Assembly: GCA_035651995.1 (NCBI GenBank)
Contig: DASRER010000047.1
Location: 1 to 61,405, forward strand
Direction: 5' to 3'
DNA: 61,405 bases
Origin: Terriglobales bacterium
GTDB lineage: Bacteria > Acidobacteriota > Terriglobia > Terriglobales > Acidobacteriaceae
A model generated the notes under the pieces. The model searched no databases and was not told the DNA's origin. It worked only from the letters and a program-made list of their open reading frames with translations. Positions 33,799 through 42,467 of the stretch are shown here, piece by piece; positions within the stretch are counted from its first letter, which is position 1, and the number at the start of each line of letters is the position of its first letter. A program made the translations under genes and the position numbers.

Positions 33799-34857
33799 TT
33801 ATTGGTTCGACGCTCTCTCCTGGCCCGCAAAGTAGCCGTTGATGGTGCGCACCTGCAGGCTCTTGTACCCGGGCGCGCGCGCCGCCACTTTGATCGTCCG
33901 GTAGCCATATCCCGCGTTCGGGTCCTTCTTGAACCCGATCGTGTACTGATTGCGGATGTCGCGCGCCACCGCCTGGCTGATCGCCTCCACCTCGCTCGCG
34001 TCTTTCGGGAAGAACGCGATTCCGCCGGTCTGCTCGGAAAGCGCCTGCAGCGCCCGCCGTGCGCGCTTGTTGTGTTCGCTCAGGATCCCGATCGCGTAAA
34101 CCGTCGGCCCGCCTTCGTCGGACAGCCGCCGCACCGCCTGCTCCAGCGACTCGCGGCTCACGTTGTCTTCGCCGTCGGTCACCACCAGCAGCACGCGCTT
34201 GTCCAGCTGCGCGCTTTTCTTCAAGTGGTCAGCCGACGCGATCACCGCATCGTACAGCGCCGTCCCTCCGCGCGATTCGATGTGCTCCAGCGCTTCCTTC
34301 AGCTTGGCGACATCGCTGGTGTAGTCCTGGTCGAGCCAGTATTCGTCGTTGAAGTTCACCACGAACACCTGGTCCTGCGGGTTCGACGCCCGCACCAGGT
34401 TCAGCGACGCCGAGTTCACCGCCGGCCGCTTGTCGCGCATCGAGCCGGAATTGTCGATGATGATCCCCAGCGCCACCGGAATGTCTTCATGCCGGAACGA
34501 CGTGATCTGCGCCGGCTTGCCGTCTTCGAATACCTGGAAGGCACTGCGGTTCAGGTTCGTCACCAGGCGCCCGCGCTCGTCCACCACGGTCGCATGCAGG
34601 ATGACCTCTTCCACCTGCTTCTTGAAGACGAAAACGCCTGCCTGGTTCTGTGTCGGCTCCTCGCCCTGCTGCTGACCTTGCTGAGCGCCGGGCTGGGCCG
34701 GTTGCGTGCCCTGGTCAGGAGCCTGCTGCGTTTGCGCCGGTGGATATTGCGGACTTGCCTGAGCCGCGCCCGAGGGTGGAGGGCCGGCCTGCGCGTGGGC
34801 CCAAATTGCCATGCCCAGCAGCCACAGGAAGGGGAAACGACTAATCCGTGGGTGCAT
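33799..34857 (-). CDS. secreted VWA-domain protein (acidobacterial VWFA-related family), copy 2
   Basis: The 352-residue product has a signal peptide (ends AHAQAG), a Gln/Pro-rich linker (about 25-70), a short beta domain (VEEVILHATVVDERGRLVTNL) and a von Willebrand A domain with the MIDAS motif DNSGSM and a later TDGEDN. Such proteins bind partners or matrix in a metal-dependent way in the periplasm or outside the cell; no enzymatic role is expected. ATG 34857 overlaps the upstream VWA gene by 17 bp. A start at MCTRK, 24 nt upstream, lacks a typical signal peptide. Confidence 0.88.
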   Translation of the reverse strand: MHPRISRFPFLWLLGMAIWAHAQAGPPPSGAAQASPQYPPAQTQQAPDQGTQPAQPGAQQGQQQGEEPTQNQAGVFVFKKQVEEVILHATVVDERGRLVTNLNRSAFQVFEDGKPAQITSFRHEDIPVALGIIIDNSGSMRDKRPAVNSASLNLVRASNPQDQVFVVNFNDEYWLDQDYTSDVAKLKEALEHIESRGGTALYDAVIASADHLKKSAQLDKRVLLVVTDGEDNVSRESLEQAVRRLSDEGGPTVYAIGILSEHNKRARRALQALSEQTGGIAFFPKDASEVEAISQAVARDIRNQYTIGFKKDPNAGYGYRTIKVAARAPGYKSLQVRTINGYFAGQERASNQ

Positions 34858-35938
34858 AGTATCCCGTTTTCGCGTACACATGCAGCGGCGGCAGGCCCTT
34901 AGGCGGATTGAGCTTCACCTTGATTTTCCGCCACTTGCCGTCGCGCGCTGCATTGGTTGGACGGTATCCGAGCACATATTGGTTGCGCAGCTCGATACCT
35001 ATCTTTGTCGCCACGTCGGCCAGTTCGTTGGCGTTGTCGATGGTGAAGGTGCGCCCGCCGGTCACGTCGCTGATTTCTCCCAACAGAAATGGGCCGGAAC
35101 GCTCCTCGGGAGTACGTGGATCGCGATCGAAGATGCCGATCGCATAAATCTGCACGTCGGCTTCCTTGACCATGTTCTTGATTTCACCTTCCGTGTAGCG
35201 GCTGCGATTGTCGCCGCCGTCGGAGATGATCAGCAGCGCCTTCTTCTGGTGCTGCGCGTCTTTCATTTTCGCCACGCCCATGTAGATGGCGTCCAGCAGC
35301 GCCGTCCGCCCCTTGGGCAGCGTGTACACCAGCTTGCCCTGTATGTCCTCGATGGACTTGGTGAAGTCCGCCAGCAGGTCCGGCTTATCGGAGAACGTGA
35401 TCATGAAGAACTCGTCCTGCGGATTCGCCGTCTTGAAGAACTCCACCACCGCCTCGCGGGCCTTCTGCATCTTGTCGCTCATGCTCCCGCTGACGTCGAA
35501 AATCACCCCCAGCGAGATGGGTGCGTCCTCACTGGAGAAGTGGCGGATCTCCTGCGTGCGGTCGCCCTCCATCACCGTGAAATTGTCCTTTTCCAGCCCC
35601 GTCACCAGCCGGTTCATCGGATCGGTAATCGTCACGCTCACCAGCACCAGGTCCACATCTTTAATGATCGGCTTGGTGTGCGTCTTGAGCGATGGATCGA
35701 TGTCCCCGCCGGGCTGCGGCTGCGGCGGCGCCACCGCCGCCGGTTTCGGCTGCCGCGGCTGGACGTGAACGTTCGAATCGGCGCCCTCCTGCGCGCAGGC
35801 AAATGTCGCCACGCATAAGAACGCGACGGCCATCAGGACTTGCCCGAACCGGGGAACGCTCACACCTGTGCTGGAGACTGCCGGGGAAAGACAGCGGGGG
35901 CGAGACGACCCGCGCCCGTCACCAACCATGCGGGCCAT
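34841..35938 (-). CDS. secreted VWA-domain protein (acidobacterial VWFA-related family), copy 1
   Basis: The product has up to 365 residues. The hydrophobic segment VLMAVAFLCVATFACAQ (about 35-51) acts as signal or anchor; the start may be later than ATG 35938, since the first 30 residues look unlike a leader. It shares the layout of copy 2: the strand LVLVSVTITDPMNRLVTGL, FTVMEGDRTQEI, MIDAS DVSGSM, ISDGGDN and the terminal LRNQYVLGYRP. The family model of acidobacterial VWFA-related proteins fits well. The pair overlaps by 17 bp and is likely one operon. Confidence 0.87.
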   Translation of the reverse strand: MARMVGDGRGSSRPRCLSPAVSSTGVSVPRFGQVLMAVAFLCVATFACAQEGADSNVHVQPRQPKPAAVAPPQPQPGGDIDPSLKTHTKPIIKDVDLVLVSVTITDPMNRLVTGLEKDNFTVMEGDRTQEIRHFSSEDAPISLGVIFDVSGSMSDKMQKAREAVVEFFKTANPQDEFFMITFSDKPDLLADFTKSIEDIQGKLVYTLPKGRTALLDAIYMGVAKMKDAQHQKKALLIISDGGDNRSRYTEGEIKNMVKEADVQIYAIGIFDRDPRTPEERSGPFLLGEISDVTGGRTFTIDNANELADVATKIGIELRNQYVLGYRPTNAARDGKWRKIKVKLNPPKGLPPLHVYAKTGYYAPTD

Positions 35939-36251
35939 AAATGCCTTCGTGGATCAAGATGTTATCACCCCGGTCAGCCGGAGGGAAGCGCGTCGCAACC
36001 CGGGTCCCTGACGATCTTGCACGGGGCGCGTGCATCGTAGGATGTCAAACTTCCACCCCGTGGTTTCCCGCGTCGCTACGCCGCCATCCAGCCTGCCATT
36101 CCTCTCACTTGGACTCGCCGCGCTGGCAAATGTTACAGCCGGGCGCCCACGGTTCATTCAACCGCGCGACGCCCGTTTTATTCCCGCCTCGCGCCTCGTC
36201 CCGGCTTCGCTCCAGGTCCTTGGCCAGTTGCTAGAATGTTTTCACTTCACC
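35939..36251. other. intergenic region between divergent genes, no feature recognised
   Basis: The 313 bp separate the divergent VWA operon and the DUF1015-amidase-GerMN operon. Open frames here have no protein-like pattern. No repeat of the dispersed families and no convincing promoter boxes were seen, although both operon promoters should lie here. Confidence 0.4.
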
Positions 36252-37592
36252 ATGGCCAGCATTTTTCCCTTTCGCGCGCTGCGCTACGATCCTGAGCGCG
36301 TGCGCCTTGGCGACGTCCTCACCCAGCCCTACGACAAGATCACGCCGGCCATGCAGGAGCGTTATTACCAGGCCAGCCCCTACAACCTGGTGCGCATTGA
36401 GCTTGGCCGCGCCCTCGATTCCGATAACGATCACGAGAACGTCTACACCCGCGCCGCTGCCAGTCTGGCTCAATTTCGCGGCGACGGCGTGCTTGCCCAG
36501 GACCCTCGGCCGGCCATGTACGCCTGCTCGCAGACCTTCGTGGTGCCCACCGGCCCCAACGCCGGGCACAAGCAGGAGCGCCGCGGCTTCATCGCGCTCG
36601 CCCAGCTCGAGGACTACGATCGCGGCGTCGTATTCCGCCACGAGCAGACGCTCACCGCACCCAAAACCGATCGCCTCAATCTGCTCCGCGCCACCCGCTC
36701 GCAGCAGGGACAGCTCTTCATGGTCTACAGCGACCCGCGCCGCGAAGTGGAAGCCCTGCTGTTTGCCCGCGCCGACGCGGGCTTCCCGCCCGACGCCGAA
36801 GTTCGCGACGAGTACGGCGTTGAGCATCGTCTGTGGCGAGTGGATGACGCAGGCGTCATCGCCCGGGCGCAGCAACTCATGGCCGACAAAAAACTGATCA
36901 TCGCCGACGGCCACCATCGCTACGAGACCGCGCTCACCTATCGCAACGAGCGCCGCGAAGCTTACACCGCGGCTGCCGGGGCCCCGCCGACGTCAATCGC
37001 GTCGGCGCCCTTCGAGCGCGTCATGATGACTTTCGTCAACATGGACGCGCCCGGCCTCGTCATCCTGCCCACCCATCGGCTCGTCTTAGGACTGAAGAAT
37101 TTCTCCGAGCAGGACCTGCTCTCCAAAGCCAGCCCGTATTTTTCCGCCGAGGGGGTCGGCAGCATGGAAGTCGGCGCGTTACTGGCGAAGCTGGCGCAGG
37201 CCGGCGCCGAAGACACAGCCATTGCCGCCGCCACCGTGCGCGGTTCCTGGATTCTGCGCGCCAAGCCCGGCGCCGCCGACGCGCTGCTCGCCGGCCTCTC
37301 GCCCCGCCAGCGCGCGCTCGACGTAGTGCAGCTGCATCGGATCCTGCTCGAGCACGTGCTCGGCCTCTCGCCGGACGACATTCGCGAGCAGCGATATCTC
37401 CGCTACGTGCGCGACGCCTCCGAAGCCGCCGCCGACGCGCGCTGCTGCAAGGGCAACGTCGCCTTCCTCATCAATCCCGTGCGCATCGAGCAGATGCGCG
37501 ATCTCGCGTTCGCCGGCGAAGTCCTGCCGCAAAAGTCGACCGATTTCTATCCCAAACTGCTCAGCGGCTTGGCGATCTATGCTCTCGAGTAA
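36252..37592 (+). CDS. DUF1015 family protein
   Basis: The 446-residue cytoplasmic product matches DUF1015 over its length: N-terminal FPFRALRYDP, VLTQPYDKIT, YYQASPYNLVRIELG, and the conserved IIADGHHRYETALTY. The family is widespread, and its biochemical role is unestablished; a kinase or hydrolase-like function has been proposed for HHR-containing regions, but that is speculative. ATG 36252 starts directly at the conserved N-terminus. The amidase gene begins inside its 3' end (14 bp overlap), tying it to cell-wall genes. Confidence 0.9.
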   Translation: MASIFPFRALRYDPERVRLGDVLTQPYDKITPAMQERYYQASPYNLVRIELGRALDSDNDHENVYTRAAASLAQFRGDGVLAQDPRPAMYACSQTFVVPTGPNAGHKQERRGFIALAQLEDYDRGVVFRHEQTLTAPKTDRLNLLRATRSQQGQLFMVYSDPRREVEALLFARADAGFPPDAEVRDEYGVEHRLWRVDDAGVIARAQQLMADKKLIIADGHHRYETALTYRNERREAYTAAAGAPPTSIASAPFERVMMTFVNMDAPGLVILPTHRLVLGLKNFSEQDLLSKASPYFSAEGVGSMEVGALLAKLAQAGAEDTAIAAATVRGSWILRAKPGAADALLAGLSPRQRALDVVQLHRILLEHVLGLSPDDIREQRYLRYVRDASEAAADARCCKGNVAFLINPVRIEQMRDLAFAGEVLPQKSTDFYPKLLSGLAIYALE

Positions 37593-39129
37593 GACGAGTC
37601 GCGAAGGCGCCCCACGTTCGCGCCGCGCTTTTTGCGGCGTGAACGCGGGGATTTCCCTGCTCCTTGCTCTCGGCCTCTTCGCCGCTCTCGCCTTCCAGCA
37701 GCCCGAAGGCGCCAAGCGTCTTACCGTCTACGCCACCCAGACCGGTTACACGGTCACGCTGCTGGAAGCCAACGGCCAGCCCTACGTTGACGTTGGCGAG
37801 CTGCTGCAATCGCTCGGCGACATGCGCGTCGAGGACAACGGCAACAAATGGAAAGCGCGCTTCAACGGCCAGGAGATGCGCTTCGAAAACGGCAAAGAGC
37901 GCGCCAAGCTGCGCAAGCAGGACCTCGACATGCTCGGGCCGTTTCTTGTCCACGAAGGACGCGGTCTCGTCCCGCTCGCTTCCCTGCCGCTGCTGCTCAA
38001 CATCATGCTGGGCCAGCGGGTGCAGATGCACGAGGGCGCCCGCCGCATCTTCATCGGCGACGTGGTCACCCACTACAGCGCCGAACTCGCCAAGCCCGGC
38101 CCCGGGCTAATTCTGAACTTTTCCTCGCCCGTGAATCCGGTCATCACCAGCGAGCCCGGACGCGTACGGCTGCACTTCGCCCGCGAACCTGTTGTCGCCG
38201 CCGCCGAAAAGCTCAGCTTCGACGACAAAACCATCACTTCCGCAACCTTCAGCGAGAGCAACGGCAGCGCCGACATCACGATCGTCAGCACGGCGCCGCT
38301 CATCGCCAGCTTCGCCGGCGGCGGCAAGAGCATCTCGCTGGCGCCCGCGCCGGTCGCGGCCGCGCCGCCTCCTCCGGAACCGGCCACACCATCAGCTGCG
38401 CAGCCCGCGGCTTCCGCACCCGCCGCACCGGCGCCTGCTGCTCCGGCGCCGGCGCCCGCGACATCAGCCCGCGGACGCTACCTGATCGTCATCGACCCCG
38501 CGCACGGCGGCGACGAGCGCGGCGCCGCGCTTACCGACAAGCTCGCGGAAAAAGACGTCACCCTCGCCTTCGCCCGCCGGCTTCGCACCGAGCTTGCCAA
38601 CCGCAACGTCGCGGCCAGCCTGCTGCGCGACGCCGACGGCACGCTCACCACCGACCAGCGCGCCGACGCGACCAACACCTCGCGAGCGATGCTCTACATC
38701 GCCATTCACGCCGCGTCCGGCGGCACCGGCGTGCGCGTCTATTCGCCGCTGCTTCCCGCCGACAACAACGATCCAGCCGCCGCTCCGGGAATGGTTCCCT
38801 GGCAACGCGCGCAGGCGCCGTTTGCGGAAAGCAGCGCCAACTGGGCCGCCGCGCTCGCCGCCGCCTTGCAGCAGAAGCAGGTTCCGTCCAGGGCAATGGC
38901 AGCCGCGCTGCGCCCCATGAACAGCATCACCACCGCCGCCATCGCTGTCGAACTTTCGCCGCCCGCCGGCAAAACGGTTGATCCGCAGTCGCTCACCGGC
39001 GCCGCCTTCCAGCAAAACATGGCGTCTGCACTTGCCGCCGCGCTCGTCGACGCCCGCAGGAAAATGGACGCCGCCGGACCGCAGGCCGTGCTTCGCGTGC
39101 AGCGCTCCCTCGCCGGAGGCCGCCAGTGA
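37579..39129 (+). CDS. N-acetylmuramoyl-L-alanine amidase (Amidase_3) with N-terminal copper-amine-oxidase-like/AMIN region
   Basis: The 516-residue product has a hydrophobic leader (GISLLLALGLFAALAFQQ), N-terminal beta modules (about 45-245), a Pro/Ala-rich linker (about 255-295) and a C-terminal zinc amidase domain. That domain contains IDPAHGGDERGA (first His ligand about 308), EKDVTLAFARRL (Glu ligand), YIAIHAAS (second His) and catalytic Glu in IAVELSPP. It cleaves the bond between MurNAc and the peptide stem in the periplasm. Its 5' end contains a dispersed hairpin repeat (37606-37652), so the extreme N-terminus is repeat-derived. GerMN follows with an ATGA overlap. Confidence 0.9.
   Translation: MLSSKTSREGAPRSRRAFCGVNAGISLLLALGLFAALAFQQPEGAKRLTVYATQTGYTVTLLEANGQPYVDVGELLQSLGDMRVEDNGNKWKARFNGQEMRFENGKERAKLRKQDLDMLGPFLVHEGRGLVPLASLPLLLNIMLGQRVQMHEGARRIFIGDVVTHYSAELAKPGPGLILNFSSPVNPVITSEPGRVRLHFAREPVVAAAEKLSFDDKTITSATFSESNGSADITIVSTAPLIASFAGGGKSISLAPAPVAAAPPPPEPATPSAAQPAASAPAAPAPAAPAPAPATSARGRYLIVIDPAHGGDERGAALTDKLAEKDVTLAFARRLRTELANRNVAASLLRDADGTLTTDQRADATNTSRAMLYIAIHAASGGTGVRVYSPLLPADNNDPAAAPGMVPWQRAQAPFAESSANWAAALAAALQQKQVPSRAMAAALRPMNSITTAAIAVELSPPAGKTVDPQSLTGAAFQQNMASALAAALVDARRKMDAAGPQAVLRVQRSLAGGRQ
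37606..37652. repeat. GGCGCCCCACGTTCGC hairpin repeat, copy inside the amidase coding sequence
   Basis: Arms CCCCACGTTCGCGCCGC and GCGGCGTGAACGCGGGG flank a GCTTTTT loop. The hairpin encodes residues of the amidase leader region. A second copy with the same order is intergenic at 39711-39752. Confidence 0.78.
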
Positions 39130-39698
39130 TCCCGCGCTCGCTCCAGATCGCCGCCGGACTTCTGCTCGTCGCCGTTTTCGGCATGGGCTTTTACGTGCTT
39201 CGCACCAAGCGCCGCGCCGAGATGCTCGAAGCCCGCACCGACCAGCGTCCGGTTGCGCCGCCGGTCTCCGGCCCCGTCGGACGCGCCGTCCTGTTCGTCG
39301 CGCACGACGACACCGCAACTCTCGAACGCCGCGAACTCCAGATCGCGCTGCCCACCGAGCCCGCCGAGCGCGCCCGCGAGGCGCTGCGCGCCGTGCTCGC
39401 CATCTACCAGGAGCGCCCGTCGCCGCACGCCATTGGCGCCGGCGCCGATGTTCGCGCCGTGTACCTGGTAAAGCGCAACATGGCGGTCGTGGACACCACG
39501 CCCGACTTCGCCAACCACCATCCCTCCGGCGTGCTGGCCGAATCACTCACCATCGCGTCGCTGGCGGAGACGCTCGCCGCCAACACGCCCGGCATCACCC
39601 AGGTGAAATTCCTGGTGGACGGCCGCGAGCGCGAAACCCTCGCCGGCCACGCCGACCTTAGCGGCTTCTACGACGTGTCTGCGATGGGGCAGCAGTAG
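39126..39698 (+). CDS. GerMN domain lipid-face/periplasmic protein
   Basis: The 190-residue product has one N-terminal membrane helix (about 7-26) and a GerMN domain (about 50-180: RELQIALP, ALRAVLAIYQ, VRAVYLVKRNMAVVDTTPDF, ITQVKFLVDGRE). GerMN occurs in spore-germination protein GerM and in cell-wall regulatory proteins next to amidases. Its ATG overlaps the amidase stop by 4 bp, so production is coupled and it probably assists the amidase in the periplasm. Confidence 0.87.
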   Translation: MIPRSLQIAAGLLLVAVFGMGFYVLRTKRRAEMLEARTDQRPVAPPVSGPVGRAVLFVAHDDTATLERRELQIALPTEPAERAREALRAVLAIYQERPSPHAIGAGADVRAVYLVKRNMAVVDTTPDFANHHPSGVLAESLTIASLAETLAANTPGITQVKFLVDGRERETLAGHADLSGFYDVSAMGQQ

Positions 39699-39710
39699 CA
39701 GGGCGCCTTA

Positions 39711-39752
39711 CGTTCCGCGCCGCCCCTTTTTGCGGCGCTAACCTGGGCGCCG
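39711..39752. repeat. GGCGCC...ACGTTCCGC hairpin repeat, intergenic copy
   Basis: The order is GGGCGCCTTACGTTCCGCGCCGC, a T-rich loop, and GCGGCGCTAACCTGGGCGCC. It lies just after the GerMN stop and could terminate that operon. It matches the copy at 37606-37652 within the amidase gene. Confidence 0.75.
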
Positions 39753-40015
39753 ATGGCATCGGCACGTCTTGCGGGCGACGACCTGGCGTCCGAGTTTGGC
39801 ATGACGCGTGCGCCACCCCCGGTGCGCCGAAAACTCTGGTCTTTGGCGCACAACAACTTGCCGGGAATTGGACGCCAGGTCTTTGAGTTCTCGGCACTTG
39901 CAGGCAAAATATTGAAAACGCACGACAATGTCTCAAAGCTATAGTTTGTTTTCGGCGACCATCAGCAAATATACGGTTTACCCGTGGAAGCGCAAGCGTA
40001 GAGATACGTCAGAGT

Positions 40016-40160
40016 GCAGTATTCAGCAGTCAGCACTCAGCCTTTTTCGCGGTTGCCGAACCGGCACGGGCGCAACGCGTAACCGATTTGCAATTGGCAT
40101 TCCGGCAATTTCACAGTTTGGCAAAGCAGGCCAGAAGCCGAATGCTGAGTGCTGAGTGCC
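40016..40160. repeat. CAGTCAGCACTCAGC-type inverted repeat
   Basis: The left arm (40016-40041) and right arm (40139-40160) are largely complementary with about 100 bp between. A similar element is at 59959-60031. It lies upstream of rph. Confidence 0.7.
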
Positions 40161-40208
40161 CCAACGCGACTGTGAACTGTGAACGGTAAACTGTAGACTC
40201 ATCCCTTC

Positions 40209-40946
40209 ATGATCTACCGCTCCGACAATCGCGCCTCCGACCAGATGCGTCCGGTCAGCATCCAGCCTGACTTCATCTCGACCGCCGAGGGCTCGGCGCT
40301 GATCGAGATCGGCAACACGCGCGTGATCTGCACGGCCAGCGTTGAGGAAACCGTGCCCACGTTCCTGCGCAACAGCGGCAAGGGCTGGATCACCTGCGAG
40401 TACGGCATGCTGCCCCGCGCCACGCTCACCCGCACGGCGCGCGAGGCGGCCAAGGGACGCCAGGGCGGGCGCACGTTCGAGATCCAGCGCCTCATCGGCC
40501 GCGCCCTGCGCGCGGTGGTTGACCTGAACCGCCTCGGCGAGCGCACGCTGTGGATTGACTGTGACGTGATCCAGGCCGATGGCGGCACGCGCACGGCGTC
40601 CATCACCGGCGCCTTTGTCGCGCTCGGCCTGGCGCTGCAAAAACTGGTGGAAACCGGCACGCTCAGCGCCGCGCCCATCCGCGACTTTGTCGCCGCGATC
40701 AGCGTGGGCATTGTGGACGGCGAGATCATGCTCGACCTCGCCTACGAGGAAGACTCCCGCGCCGAGGTGGACATGAACGTGGTCGCCACCGGCAGCCGCA
40801 AGCTGGTGGAGGTGCAGGCGACTGCCGAGCAGCGTCCTTTCGACGAGGCACAGCTGAAAAAGATGATGGACCTGGCACACCGCGGCATCGAATCGCTCAT
40901 CGCCAAGCAGCAGGCGCTGCTCAGCGGGCTGATGCTGCGGCAATGA
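40209..40946 (+). CDS. rph: ribonuclease PH
   Basis: The 245-residue product matches RNase PH throughout: [64 protein letters not shown] and [20 protein letters not shown]. It is a phosphate-dependent 3' exonuclease that trims tRNA 3' ends as a hexameric ring. The length is typical. The gene is convergent with tatA, 7 bp apart. Confidence 0.96.
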   Translation: MIYRSDNRASDQMRPVSIQPDFISTAEGSALIEIGNTRVICTASVEETVPTFLRNSGKGWITCEYGMLPRATLTRTAREAAKGRQGGRTFEIQRLIGRALRAVVDLNRLGERTLWIDCDVIQADGGTRTASITGAFVALGLALQKLVETGTLSAAPIRDFVAAISVGIVDGEIMLDLAYEEDSRAEVDMNVVATGSRKLVEVQATAEQRPFDEAQLKKMMDLAHRGIESLIAKQQALLSGLMLRQ

Positions 40947-40953
40947 AGGCTGC

Positions 40954-41154
40954 TTACTTCACTTGGCCGGAATCGTTGTTCGCCGGCGGCTGGTTGGCGT
41001 CCTGCATTCCTTTTCGAAATACGCGAATGCCGTCTCCCAGGCCTTTGCCCAGTTCGGGCAGCTTTTTGGGGCCGAAAACCAGAAGGGCGATGAACAGAAT
41101 GACCAGCAGGTGCGGGGGTTGGAAAAGGCCTTCGAACATGGAATATCGCCGCAT
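40954..41154 (-). CDS. tatA: Sec-independent translocase subunit TatA/TatE
   Basis: The 66-residue product has one membrane helix, then the conserved FGPKKLPELGKGLGDGIRVF amphipathic helix and a short polar tail, as in TatA. It forms the pore component of the twin-arginine system, which exports folded proteins such as the M20-type protein at 20120-21640. A start five codons later (MFEGLF) is equally possible; neither has a strong ribosome site. No tatC is adjacent. Confidence 0.9.
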   Translation of the reverse strand: MRRYSMFEGLFQPPHLLVILFIALLVFGPKKLPELGKGLGDGIRVFRKGMQDANQPPANNDSGQVK

Positions 41155-41311
41155 GAAGTAGGGTTAGGTTACCGGGGCCCATTCCAGTAAACCGTGTCGA
41201 CGGAATTATTTCCGCGCGATCCGCGCCTTAACCGCAACCAGCCTTCGGATATACAATCGGCTGTTTGCTAACGCCAGGCGGCCGCTCAGGCGGCCTTCGC
41301 AGGGGGAAACG

Positions 41312-42343
41312 ATGAAGCTCAGCGCCGGAAAAATTGCGGGCATGAAGGCGGTCTCCGACGACCGCGGCGTGATCGCCGCCGCCGCCATGGACCAGCGCGG
41401 GTCGCTGAAGAAGGCCCTCGCCAAGGAAAAAGGCGGCGACGTCACCCGCGAGATGATGGAAGAGTTCAAGATCGCTGTCACCGAGGTGCTCACCGCCTAC
41501 GCGTCGGCCATCCTGCTCGATCCCGAGTGGGGCCTGCCCGCCGCGCGCAAGCGCGCCAAGAGCGCCGGGCTGCTGCTCGCCTACGAGCAATCGGGCTACG
41601 ACAACACGCGGCCCGGCCGCATCCCCGACCTGCTGCCCGACTACTCCGTCCGACGCATCAAGGAAGCCGGCGCCGACTGCGTGAAAGTTCTCCTCTACTA
41701 CACGCCTTTCGATAAGAAAGAAATCAACGAAGAGAAGCACGCGTTCGTCGAGCGCATCGGCGATGAGTGCCGATCGAACGACATCCCCTTCTTCCTCGAA
41801 TTCGTCGGCTACGACGCCTCGGGCGCCGACGAAAAGGGCGTGGAATTCGCCAGGCGCAAGCCCGAAATAGTAACGGCCAGCATGGCCGAGTTCACCCAGG
41901 ACCGTTATGGAGTGGACGTAATGAAGGTCGAGATCCCGGTGAACATGAAGTTCGTCGAGGGCGCGAAGGCCTTCGCCGGAACCAGGGCGTACTCGAAGGC
42001 CGACGCGAAGAAGCTCTTCCAGGAAGCCGCTTCGGTCGCCACCAAGCCGTTTATTTATCTCTCGGCGGGCGTGAGCAACGCCGAGTTCACCGAGTCGCTG
42101 GAGCTGGCGGCCGAGTCGACCGTGAAGTTCGCCGGCGTGCTCTGCGGGCGCGCCACGTGGAAAGACGGCATTCCGGTTTACGCCAAGCAGGGCCTCGACG
42201 CGTTCCGCAACTGGCTGCAGAGCGAAGGCGTAAAGAACATCAACAACGTGAACGAGCGCCTGAAGGCCGCCACACCGTGGTACGAGTTCTACGGCGCCAA
42301 GTCGCCGCAAGCGTTGGAAATGCACGCGCCCGTCGGAGCGTAA
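41312..42343 (+). CDS. tagatose 1,6-diphosphate aldolase (LacD-like)
   Basis: The 343-residue class I aldolase matches LacD: MKLSAGKIAGMKAVSDDRG, AMDQRGSLKKAL, YASAILLDPEWGLPA, CVKVLLYYTPF and the lysine-bearing DVMKVEIPVN. It cleaves tagatose or related ketose bisphosphates to DHAP and glyceraldehyde 3-phosphate. No other lac/tagatose pathway genes are nearby, so the physiological substrate may differ. GGGGGAAACG precedes the ATG. Confidence 0.92.
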   Translation: MKLSAGKIAGMKAVSDDRGVIAAAAMDQRGSLKKALAKEKGGDVTREMMEEFKIAVTEVLTAYASAILLDPEWGLPAARKRAKSAGLLLAYEQSGYDNTRPGRIPDLLPDYSVRRIKEAGADCVKVLLYYTPFDKKEINEEKHAFVERIGDECRSNDIPFFLEFVGYDASGADEKGVEFARRKPEIVTASMAEFTQDRYGVDVMKVEIPVNMKFVEGAKAFAGTRAYSKADAKKLFQEAASVATKPFIYLSAGVSNAEFTESLELAAESTVKFAGVLCGRATWKDGIPVYAKQGLDAFRNWLQSEGVKNINNVNERLKAATPWYEFYGAKSPQALEMHAPVGA

Positions 42344-42350
42344 AACCGAT

Positions 42351-42418
42351 CTCACCGCTGAGATAGATCGCTGAGCTTTTGGCCCTTTACTCTGCGTTCT
42401 CTGCGCGCTCGGCGGTAA
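42351..42418. repeat. CTCTGCGTTCTCTGCG-type repeat
   Basis: A left part (42351-42376, CTCACCGCTGAG) and right part (42389-42418, TACTCTGCGTTCTCTGCGCGCTCGGCGG) lie between the aldolase and amidohydrolase genes. Related copies are at 43841-43874 and 56296-56330. Confidence 0.7.
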
Positions 42419-42467
42419 ATGAGTTTTCTGTTATCGTTCCCGGTCCAACCCTTTCCAAGGAGCCCTC

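Larger units (their letters stand above)
39699..40208. other. 510-bp intergenic region rich in repeats
   Basis: 39711-39752 is the second GGCGCC...ACGTTCCGC hairpin copy. 40016-40041 and 40139-40160 are opposing arms of a CAGTCAGCACTCAGC-type inverted repeat, and 40165-40200 contains short direct repeats of the GTGAACTGT type. The stretch 39850-39990 is relatively AT-rich and may hold the rph promoter. No tRNA-like fold or credible small gene was seen. Confidence 0.6.

Noticed and set aside
39668-39928. 86-codon open frame on the minus strand
   Set aside because: It lies within a repeat-bearing intergenic region, overlaps the GerMN gene end and shows no family pattern or start signal.
40016-40160. 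CRISPR-like repeat array
   Set aside because: Units are inverted arms of imperfect hairpins with no regular spacing and no cas genes nearby.
39699-40208. Possible tRNA or small RNA in the long gap before rph
   Set aside because: No cloverleaf could be drawn, and the recognised structure belongs to dispersed repeats.
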